A stretch of 64,000 nucleotides of DNA, taken from NCBI GenBank assembly GCA_022592445.1, contig JABYQR010000079.1, positions 62,001 through 126,000 of the forward strand, written 5' to 3'. The translations under genes were made by a program, and so were the position numbers. Below the pieces are notes generated by a model. The model was not told where the DNA came from. It was given only the letters and a program-made list of their open reading frames with translations, and ran no database searches. Shown piece by piece: positions 55,740 through 64,000 of this stretch (position 1 is the stretch's first letter; every line of letters begins with the position of its first letter). This stretch comes from Cytidiella melzeri (Eukaryota; Basidiomycota; Agaricomycetes; Polyporales; Irpicaceae).

Positions 55740-58024
55740 TCAGTCGACCTCCTTGTTCGGTGGGGACTCGTCTCTAGATATAGTAGCAGTGGGTGCGAGC
55801 TGTCGAGCAGATTCACCCCGCCCGTTCTTGTAAAACACGATGTCGCCGTCTTCTTCGATGAACGCGCATTCGGAGAATGAACGGTATAGGGCGTAGAACG
55901 CGTTCTGTGGGAAGAGAGAGGAAAGAAAGAAAGAATCAAATCGAATCACGTCGCAGTTAGTGAACTGCATAGAGAGGGAGAGAGAGAGGGAGAGAGGAGG
56001 TCGTACCGTAGAGTCGTAATTATAATCGTCCTTGAGAACATCCCGGATGGCCGCTGTGATGTACGGTTGGTTGTCTGTTTGTTCCAACAACGGAGGGTCA
56101 AAAAACAAAAACACGGGCTCGAGAACTCAAAAAAAAACGTACAGAAAGGCGCAGAGGAGAAAAAGTGGTGTGCGATGTGATCGTGCGAGACCTAACCACA
56201 CAAAAAAAATTCTCTCTTCAGTTTTGTTGAGAAGAAAGAAAAAGAAAAGAAAAATCATAACCCCGGGACTCACGTTGTGAAAAAAGAACCGACCGATCCA
56301 GCCGAGAAGCGGCCTGTCGACGGTGGCGACGACACCGCGGAGAAAAGACCATTCTGCTTTTCGGTAATGCGGGATGGAAGGGTCGGAGTGGTGCAAGAAT
56401 GTACACATCACTGTTGTTGGCGGAGGCGGAGTGGGGAGGGGGAGGGGGGTTGCACACACAAAGAAAAAAAAAGTGAAATTCCCATCAGTCAATTTGAGGA
56501 GGAGGGAGGAGGAGGGCGAGGGGGGACACAACAACTCACCTATCCTGCACAATTTGAATTTGTGAAAAGCCACCGAAGCGATTAGCGGGCGATGGGTACT
56601 ACATTTCGAATGAGACAGACACGTTACCAATGATTGCAGAGCTGCACAAGCATAGTTGGAAAAACAAACACAAATAGCAGAGAATGATAACACTTACCAC
56701 GTAAGGGATGAAGTAATACATGAGCAGTGATAGCCACCCATACCGGACTGCGAACGTAACCAACAGAGCGACCATCACCGCTAGTCCGATGTCGGAGATG
56801 ATGATACCGCGACCTGCGCGGAAAGTAAAGTTTCAGCTTTTGAGAAAAACAAATTACAGGCTGCGACATTGGGACGTACGTTGTTCTGGTTTGAATAGGG
56901 GAGAATAGGGAGAAAAGTGGTTTGTGCCGTCGGGGTACATTTTGGAGCCCATGGCGTTGAAACTGTCGCAGAAAAAAAAACCCCGCTTCAGTAACGAGAA
57001 CACTAAAAAGTCAAGTGACTTACCTCAAGTAGCACCACCACCCACTTGCATATGAACAACGGACATGAGCTAGCGGAAATAAACCTTTATGGAAAACACG
57101 CACAACACTTGCATCACCACCATCCTGAAGAGCGTCATGACAGGCGTCTCTTCGAACACCTCGGCGTAATCGGCCCTAGTTGCGCGTTCTTGAGCGGGGA
57201 GCTTGTAATGGTCGCGTAGGTGAGGTACGTAGTTCTCGTCGCGTTCGATGGAGCCGACCGTTTTCTGTGTGTGTCGCTTCGATGATGAGAATGGTACGTA
57301 GGCTTGTGTTTTTGTGAGGGAGGGGGGATGTGTGGTTTTGTACTCACGTGGTGGCTGTTGTGGGTGGCTTGCCAGGCGAAATACGGCAGGAGAATGAACT
57401 AGTTTAGTAGGAGGAACAAGTTAGGCCGGCGAGGGCGGAGAACATAGCGGTGACAGCGCTTGCCGTGTCTAAAAGGAAACCGGGGATATCGTTGGCGTAT
57501 CGCGAGTGGAAGAGCGTTCCGTGACCAAGCTACGGATGAACACTTTTCAGAAACGGCGGAGAGCGTGAGTTTTATGAACGTACTTCGTGAGCTATAAGAT
57601 GAAGAGAATCAGCCGCCGAGTGTGTCAGATGTATCTGCGTCCTCACCAATACAAAAGAAGCTGGTGAAGACTAGGCCTTGCCACCACCAATATGAAATCC
57701 ACGCTATGGTTTTGAAAAGGATGAGATGCCAAAACTGTGCTGTTGGGATCAGGCCGAAGCAGCGTGAGCGGGCGAGGGGGTCGATGTAGGCGGCAAAGGC
57801 GAAGAGGGCGATGCACAATGAGACGTCGCGGGCGAGGTAGGCGAACGAGCGCAGGGTGTCTTTTCGGAGGAGTTCCTTGGGAACGGCGTCGTGGATCTGT
57901 TTGAGGGTGGCTTTTGGTGGGACGAATGGGCGGGCGAGTCTTTCAAGGGATGTCAGCGAGCAACTCGGTGAGAAGGTTGTGTGTTGGGATACCTCGCCTG
58001 GTACTCTGGTGAGTCGGAGAACAT
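55740..58024 (-). CDS. FAD2: delta-12 fatty acid desaturase
   Basis: ER membrane enzyme converting oleoyl to linoleoyl groups. Fifteen exons, 5' to 3': 58024-57993, 57939-57647, 57591-57584, 57529-57464, 57398-57348, 57264-57107, 57044-57024, 56962-56880, 56813-56698, 56641-56628, 56543-56539, 56410-56274, 56191-56143, 56074-56007, 55904-55740. They join in frame to 421 residues, normal for the family. The three iron-binding histidine boxes are HELGH (110-114), HNSHH (146-150) and HDHIAHH (331-337). Other family blocks: MFSDSPEY start, YWWWQGLVFTSFF, SIERDENYVPH, MYPDGTNHFSP, NHWIVMCTFLHHSDPSIPHYR, TVDRPLLGWIGRFFFHN, ITAAIRDVLKDDYNYDST. Exons of 8, 14, 21 and 5 nt are needed to restore these blocks, and one intron seems to start with GC. 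Confidence 0.92.
56539..56543 (-). other. FAD2: 5-nt microexon of the desaturase gene
   Basis: The minus-strand bases GATAG are preceded by TGCAG and followed by GTGAGT. Inserted between exon 56641-56628 (ending TG) and exon 56410-56274 (starting TGATG), they give TGG-ATA-GTG-ATG, i.e. the conserved N-H-W-I-V-M. Without them the frame is lost at this junction. Confidence 0.8.
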
Positions 58025-58978
58025 GGAGTGAAGAGAGGGTGGGTATGTTGAGTGAAGGGAGGGGAGAGAGAGAAAGGTGGACGAACTCACGAGCCTCGGA
58101 TGGGGATTTATAGACGGTAGGGAGGTGAGATCTGTTGAGATGCGGAACAGACAGTCGGACGCATGAAGCGGCAGAGGGTGGCGATAGGCGAGAGACTGAT
58201 CACACGAGGGCCCTCGAGTTCATAATGGGTTTTCATGAGAGTTGACGCGGTGACGGGCAGGGAATGTGTGAATCAAGGGTGGGAGACACGCACCGTGGAT
58301 CCCTGACTGCCGAGGGACTGCAAGGTAGAGGCTCAAGTGATGATGAGATTTGGGAATGAGATACAGGCATACAAGGATTTTAAACGTGGGATTGAGACCT
58401 GCGTATGGAGACTGCCGGAGAGATAGACTCGCTCACGGTCTAGGCCATCACTCGGCACCTTGCGCTCTAGATGAAAACATACGGGAAATGACACAAGAAT
58501 AGCCACCGCAGTTTGAGGGTCAGTCTTTCGTACACCCGCCCACGTCCCAGCAGGCACTTGACGTACGTACGGCAGCACTCAACTGATGCTGCATAAGCAA
58601 CCCATCTCAAAATGATTTCCGCGAAGCTCATCCCTGACTTGCTTCTCCAACCTTGTCACAATCTTGTTGGGAATCCGTACACGCGTGCAACATGTACCGA
58701 CACTCCGAGTCTCATCAGAATCAAGGGCTACTTGCCCGAACACGAGGGGTCCTGATTTACCGCAGAATTATGGTCGTTCAACGTGCGTCGTTCGTGGAAT
58801 GAACAGAGTAAGGCGCCCCCCTGCGTTCCCACGCTCCGTGTCCCCTCTCCCTCACCCGCCTCAACCCAGGTCAGCGACCATAATACTCTTCTCGTCTTCA
58901 TAATTGGCCTTTGCGCACTCGGACACGTTTATTCTTTATTGTCAATACTTCCCTGCGCCCCCTCCCATCTCAATCACC
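58025..58978. promoter_or_regulatory. divergent spacer between desaturase and small hypothetical gene
   Basis: About 950 bp with no supportable gene. It carries both promoters. The desaturase side is GAGA-rich (58030-58080). Confidence 0.45.
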
Positions 58979-59581
58979 ATGGCCTCCAACCACCTGCAAC
59001 CCGCTGCATCACCACCACCGCCACGCTCTCCTGGCGGAACGCAAGCCGAAGACTGGGACCGCTGGATACACGACACGCAAAACCCGTCGCAGAACTCTGT
59101 CCAATTCCCAGGCACCACCGAGCAGAGTACCCAAGACGAGCTGCCGCGTCCGTCGGGTTCGGCACAAGCCAACCGAACCCTCAGCGAGTTGTTGAGGATA
59201 CACGCTGAACGGGGCACAGACGTCAATTTTAGCCCCGAGGAGGCAGACAGAGTCGCAGAAGTATTGGGTCAATGGGTAAGTTGAACTACTTGACAACAAT
59301 ACTCTTCCTTAGGCTTAAAAAAAAAGCTCGCTCCCAACAAAAGTTCTCTCTCTCTTGCTAAATTGCCATCGTAATCACAACATGCTGAAAACAAAAATTT
59401 ACACGCTCAGATCAACTCTAGCTCGTCACCATACGAAGCCGACGACGATTTCTTCTCCTCCCAACCCCATTCTCAAGATGATTCCTCTCTACCTAGCCGC
59501 AAACGCCTAGGCGCATGTGATATGGCTGGAAGACCACGAGGTCAAAGTGAGAGCGTCGCCGTCGTGCGCGTGTCGTCGTGA
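58979..59581 (+). CDS. small hypothetical protein
   Basis: Exons 58979-59275 and 59411-59581 join in frame to 155 residues. The start ATG follows CAATCACC, a good context. The N-terminal half is Pro/Ser/Gln-rich and ends in a probable helix (ANRTLSELLRIHAERGTDVNFSPEEADRVAEVLGQW). The second exon adds INSSSSPYEADDDFF and a basic Ser-rich tail. No domain was recognised. The 3' end is uncertain, because another intron could remove the last stretch. Confidence 0.5.
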
Positions 59582-59804
59582 AAATGTGCATGCCATGGCA
59601 TGGCAAGCACTGGCGCTGTAAACAATTTTCGTGTATGAATATTGCTTTCCGTCCAAAAACCCCTCAGGTGAGGTTGATACATACTCTCGCCGATTAAACA
59701 CTTCCCTAACTTGCACGTCATACATGGCCAATAGTTAGACCTGGTGTCTCTTTCGCTTTCCGTCTCCCAAATCTCCGCTGCTTCCATCTTGCTTTTTCCT
59801 TAAA

Positions 59805-59866
59805 CACGACCTATCACGACCTATCACGACCCTTCACGACTCTCCACGACCTTTCCACGACCCCCA
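59805..59866. repeat. 10-bp minisatellite, about six units
   Basis: Units of the type CACGACCTAT repeated with drift (CACGACCCTT, CACGACTCTC, CACGACCTTT) in tandem. Confidence 0.85.
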
Positions 59867-60791
59867 CCCACATCATCATTCCAATCCCACTTGTGCGTTC
59901 CATACTAATAGAGAGCACACATACCCCGCAATTTCTTTTGCTGGTCCCGCTCTGATGAGAAACTGTTTTGTATCACGATTTAGACTCAACTCAGAAAGCC
60001 GGGGTTGGACTGCCTTGTTATCCTTTTTTTTAAATAAAAAACGGCGATCTTTTCACCCAGCCTTAATATCCGCTGTCAGTGACTGTTTTTAGGATGTGTG
60101 ACTCAAATGTCCCCAGCTCGAACTCTCCTCCTCGTCCTCGTCCGTGTCATACTTACTTACCAGCGGTCCGTCATGATAATCTGTTCTTTGCTCAGTTGAC
60201 AGCCTGAGCAAAAAAAAACACTCGGGTCTCTTTCTTTCCTCAGTCGGATGTCCATGTTATATTGTATTCGACCTCGTCGTCGCGAGCTATCCTAAGGCTC
60301 AACCGGACGTTGAGCAAGCCCTCAGGCTGTCGTGGGACATTGGACCTAGTAGACAGACACTATCACCGCGGGTAACGGTCTTATACAGTGCTCGAGCATT
60401 ACTGTAACTATGAGTGAACCTCCTTCGATTTGCGCCTCTTTGACGACGGTGGATCGATATGTACAGTTATATCTCTGAAGTAAATTCTCTGACAGCGTCA
60501 CATACTATGTACTTACCGGCGTGTGTACCTACCTATTTCTGGCTTGTGAGCCTACACACACATCCATCACTGGCATGCAATTGCAAGGCACCACAAAGTT
60601 AATATGACCCAACGCAAGCAAGGCAAATCGTACAGCTTTCTCCGTTGCCTAGCCCTCACTAGCCCTCACTTACCACGCGTTAAGGTCATCCTGCCCAGAT
60701 CGATATATATCACATTCCGAGGTACGAGTACTTTCAAAAGCTATGCATGATACGAATCAAGGTTAATGAAAAGCCTGCTGAGCTTTTTTTA

Positions 60792-60835
60792 CTGTCCCTT
60801 GTCCCTTATCCCTTATCCCTTCTGTCCCTTGTCCT
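60792..60835. repeat. TCCCTTA/TCCCTTG short tandem repeat
   Basis: Six imperfect 7-9 bp units of TGTCCCTT/ATCCCTT in tandem. Confidence 0.75.
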
Positions 60836-61951
60836 GTTTTTGAACTTCTTGGCAACACCCATATTTCTCCCCCGTCCGTCACGGTTCAAGCAGAATAAAT
60901 ATATTAATACCAAATCCCCGATGCATCCCTGAGTAAGCATTCCCCACACAGCTGCCCGCCACCGTCCACCTTGAAGCTTGATCATTCTACATACTCGGGC
61001 AGGCTGGCCAGCGCACGCTTCCCCTCCAACTCTCAAAGGATGCCCGAAGGCTGCTTACATACTACAAATTCCCGAGAATTTGAAGACCGCCGCCGCTGGC
61101 CATGGCAGTTCGCCCAGACCTCAGACCTGCAGTGCTGCTGCCTCAGGCTCACAGGTTGTTGATGCTATCGCCGCCATCATTTTCGAGCGTATGTATATGT
61201 ATCTTCGAGTCGGCCGTTCAAACGTCTACGGGCAGTTGACTGATACACAAGTTATAGATCCGGGCTCGGAAGGGAACAAACAAAAACAAACCTTTCAAGT
61301 TCTCAAGCTTCAAGATTGTGACTGCTCTCTAGCGTGTTCACAACGACGTGGATCGTTTCTACCACGTTTACTGTAGCGCATGTGCATTTGATGATGATGA
61401 TGATGTTCGCTACAGACACTGGCATAACAAGGTCCGAGTCGACGTCGGAAACCTCCGCTCAACAACATTGTGCCACCCCTCCCCCTTCCAACGCCCTTGC
61501 TGTGCACAGGGTCCCTCTCACACACAACTCACGGAATCCCCGTCGTTTGACGCATTGACGTTTCGGCGGAGAAACACCGTGACGAGCCCTGTCCAGCTGT
61601 TCAACTGTTCAATACGAATTGCCGGTTATCCAAATAGCAAGTAACCACATTGAGCTCGTGTACATCCTCACACCCGACCAACCAATTTGTCGTAGCTAAG
61701 AAAGAAGAAAAAAGCAAAAGAATCATGCGAGATGGCAGAGAATGTGGGGAGTAGTGAGTCGAGTCCATGAGTATATTATTAGTCGATACTAAAGTAGAAG
61801 AAGAAGAAAAATCAGAAAAGGAGATGGCCTGCCTGGAGCGACGTCAAAATCAAGAAATCGTGCGGCTCAAAAGAGGATATAGGTAGCGTTGGATAGGATG
61901 TAGAGATGGGGTAGAAGATGTGTGCGATCGAAGCAGTGGGTCAGATTTGTT

Positions 61952-63291
61952 CTACAATAGTGTCGCGATAGCGCCCATTATACCCGCAGCAACAACGGCT
62001 ACGATGGTACGTAGACCCACTGACAGTGCGCCATTGGAGCTGCCGGAGCCACCAGAGCTACTGGAGTTGCCAGAAGGTGAGGCCCCGCCGGCCGAGGTCG
62101 TCTTTGCGCTAGAAGTGCCGTTTGGCGTGGAAGTGCTCGATGCAGAGCTGGATGAGGTCGAGCCGGGAGGAACGGAAGTAGCGAGGTTAGCCACACTTGC
62201 CCAAGCCGCTTGTGAGTTGGTCGAAGCATCGCCTTCCTTGTAAGGCAAAAACGAAACAGCGCCCTTGCTGTCAAGTTGCACCAACGCAGTGATGCTGGCC
62301 GCATATGTGGCTGCTGCATCCTTGGTCGACGGACCAGCGATGGCCTGTGTCGTATTGGTTTCAACGTTGATAACATAGGTCTTAGAGCCGTCATCAGGGA
62401 TGAACGCAAACTCTTGCTGAACACCTTCTGCCTGGAAGAACGAGGCTGCTTGGCCATGGGTTGCCGGGAAAGCGCTGCCGTCAGGCAAAGGGTAGGACTG
62501 TGGCTGAGTCTGGAACGACGAAACTAAAGATAGGGGTAAGAGTATACTTCCAATATGTTACATGAAGCAACTCACAATGGATCACAAAAATGTTTGCATC
62601 GCCAGCCGGGGTGCCAGGGACGTCGAGGAAGTGTACGTGGTTCTGAGCAACAGCCATGACTGGCTGGTAGCCATCTGGGTAAGGGGCCTTTGCAACGTCG
62701 ATCCAGTTCAGAGCGGAGGAGTTGGCGGTGATCAAGCTTCCCATGTCGAGGAAAAAGAGTTCGCCTTTCGACAAAGCGTAAAACACATTCGTGTCATGAT
62801 CCAAGATGGCATCGAACGATGCTGGGTCGAAGGCGCCAGTAGTAACTGCTTGTGTACTCCAAGCTTTGGCGGTGGCATCGAATATGTGAACAGCCGAAGG
62901 GTTTGAAGCATCGCCGTTCATGACGTATATGGCGTTGTAGAACTGGGAAGTATAGCATGTTGTGTTAGCGCCATCAAAAGGCCTGAAGGCGACAACTTGT
63001 CAGAGGACATATGCATATGCAGGACGGGATACTAGTTCTTACGGCCTGCCGGTGGCGGTAGCGTCCTGTGCGCTGCCTTTGAAATCAAACAGCCCGGTAT
63101 AAGCCTCGAGATTTGTCTGCCACGTTTGAGTACTTACCACTTCCCCACGAGTCCTGTGTGCCCGCACTCCAATCCTTACCACCAAGGCCAAAGGCGTAGA
63201 GGTTAAACGAAGCATCAAAGCAGACAACGGGCGAAGCAATCGCCGAATAGACCAAGCTGAAAAGAGAGACGAGGGTGAGAGAGCTGAACAT
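61952..63291 (-). CDS. secreted GPI-anchored surface protein
   Basis: Exons 5' to 3': 63291-63138, 63076-63043, 62982-62576, 62523-61952 join in frame to 388 residues. A signal peptide is clear (MFSSLTLVSLFSLVYSAIAS). The ectodomain has repeated strand-like blocks (FYNAIYVMNGD, AVHIFDATAKAWSTQ, FDAILDHDTNVFYALSKGELFFLDMG), which suggest a beta-propeller-like fold. A Ser/Thr/Gly-rich stalk follows (STSSSSASSTSTPNGTSS, GGASPSGNSSSSGGSGSS), and a C-terminal hydrophobic helix (TIVAVVAAGIMGAIATLL) ends the protein, as in GPI signals. Function unknown; probably cell-wall or surface located. The open frame upstream of 63291 begins without ATG, so this start is preferred. Confidence 0.82.
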
Positions 63292-63616
63292 GGTGGCAAC
63301 GGACGAAAGAGACTTGACGGTCTTTAGAACACACGCATCAGTTGCATTTCTCGCGACATGTGACTTGTTCCAAATTAAGCACGGCGACACGGCTGCTGTA
63401 CGCTGCGACGCACAACCTCACCGAGTGCATCTTGGTTAAGCTGTCCTCGAGGAAAAGGACGACAGAGCAAGCGTTCCTACTCACCTGTCGTATAAAGCCA
63501 GGTTATAGCCCAATTGGCGTACAGCCTCAGATGCAGGCTAAAATGCGCGTTTCGGGGATTGCCGAAGCGAGTAGGGCAGCTTGAGCGCTTGAGCATCCCC
63601 TTCTGACTCTAGAGGG
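63292..63616. other. promoter of the GPI-protein gene
   Basis: Upstream region of the minus-strand gene and 3' flank of the next one. No gene seen. Confidence 0.45.
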
Positions 63617-63922
63617 CTACTGCATCGCAAGACAGTCCAAACTGGCCGCTTTGCTATGCTGCTTGCGTGCGTTTAACACTTGTATTATTACCAGGCCACT
63701 TCGCGTAGCCTGCACTCGCTCCTTCAACACGTCCGCACAACAGATGAGCTGGTCCACCTCGGTTCTATCTAGCGTGTCCTCCGACACAGAGCCGACAGTC
63801 GTGATCTCTTTCGACTCTGGAAAATACGTCTTCAATGTCGGAGAAAATACTGGGAGGGCATGGCTGTCTAGTAAAATGTACTGGAGGAAGACGAAGGGCG
63901 TGTTCTTGACTTCAGTGGGAAC
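63617..63922 (-). CDS. 3' end of a gene entering from the right edge
   Basis: The minus strand is open from 63922 to a stop at 63617: VPTEVKNTPFVFLQYILLDSHALP, then TYFPESKEITTVGSVSEDTLDRTEVDQLICCADVLKERVQ, then a short tail. Composition and absence of stops suggest a real terminal exon. The upstream boundary is not known (a stop precedes 63922, so a splice acceptor is expected nearby). No family recognised. Confidence 0.4.
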   Translation of the reverse strand, partial: VPTEVKNTPFVFLQYILLDSHALPVFSPTLKTYFPESKEITTVGSVSEDTLDRTEVDQLICCADVLKERVQATRSGLVIIQVLNARKQHSKAASLDCLAMQ

Positions 63923-64000
63923 TCAGCGTGGAAGTGGGCTACCAGGTGTGTGTGTCCTCCGTCACAACATCAAGAGAAAGCTGCTGAAGAGTTCTCAGGG

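Larger units (their letters stand above)
59582..61951. other. long spacer without a supported gene
   Basis: About 2.4 kb, AT-richer and with simple repeats (see 59805 and 60792). The longest plus frame (60978-61376, 132 codons) overlaps others and shows no family. A GAT5 run lies near 61388-61404. It may hold an unannotated non-coding transcript, but nothing in the sequence proves it. Confidence 0.4.

Noticed and set aside
60978..61376. 132-codon plus-strand open frame in the long spacer
   Set aside because: Overlaps competing frames on both strands and has no recognisable domain.
1..64000. CRISPR arrays, bacterial operons, complete LTR or DNA transposons, rRNA and tRNA genes
   Set aside because: No evenly spaced repeats, no paired long terminal repeats, no transposase or reverse transcriptase motifs, and no convincing tRNA box A/B pair were seen by eye; a tRNAscan or RepeatMasker run could still find small ones.

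Overview
The window looks like nuclear DNA of an agaricomycete basidiomycete, most likely a polypore. The evidence is genes split by many 45-90 bp GT-AG introns, very small exons, genes on both strands with short spacers, an agaricomycete-type amidase and delta-12 desaturase, a DUF1996/WSC secreted protein, Ran1-like kinases, and a degenerate copy of a basidiomycete ubiquitin-like-domain family. All exon models were built by hand from reading frames, splice sites and protein similarity recalled from known families; nothing was aligned by computer.

Layout. 1-9.4 kb: an amidase, a dead ubiquitin-like gene, and a minus-strand aminoglycoside-phosphotransferase-like kinase. 9.4-11.3 kb: a broken RecQ-like helicase remnant between two inverted copies of a coding fragment. 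11.7-17.4 kb: an F-box protein, the small TFIIA subunit, and a 12-exon MFS transporter. 17.7-23.0 kb: the most rearranged part. Two intact copies of an unrecognised 175-residue protein lie in a roughly 0.87 kb inverted repeat. Between the arms are a decayed third copy and a frameshifted duplicate of the C2 end of the neighbouring PTEN-like phosphatase gene, which follows intact. 24-29.5 kb: a seven-helix receptor-like protein, a CBS-domain protein and a disordered hypothetical protein.

30.2-41.4 kb: the 2369-residue Furry/Tao3 cell-morphogenesis scaffold and the mismatch-repair protein MLH1, ending in its FERC terminus. 43.4-48.4 kb: a secreted DUF1996/WSC protein and a RING plus RRM protein. 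49.2-52.5 kb: two tandem paralogous Ser/Thr kinases of the fungal Ran1-like type. 52.8-58.0 kb: a SET/MYND lysine methyltransferase-like protein and a 15-exon delta-12 fatty acid desaturase containing 5-, 8-, 14- and 21-nt exons. 59-64 kb: a small hypothetical protein, a long repeat-bearing spacer, a GPI-anchored surface protein and the end of a gene entering from the right.

Most genes are housekeeping or signalling genes with no operon-like logic. Several share head-to-head spacers (TFIIA/MFS, PTEN-like/7TM, CBS/disordered protein, desaturase/small protein). The best candidate for something undescribed is the 17.7-20.3 kb inverted duplication. Its 175-residue proteins keep identical exon structure, share a nearly identical C-terminal half, and differ in a block of the N-terminal half where most codon changes alter the residue.
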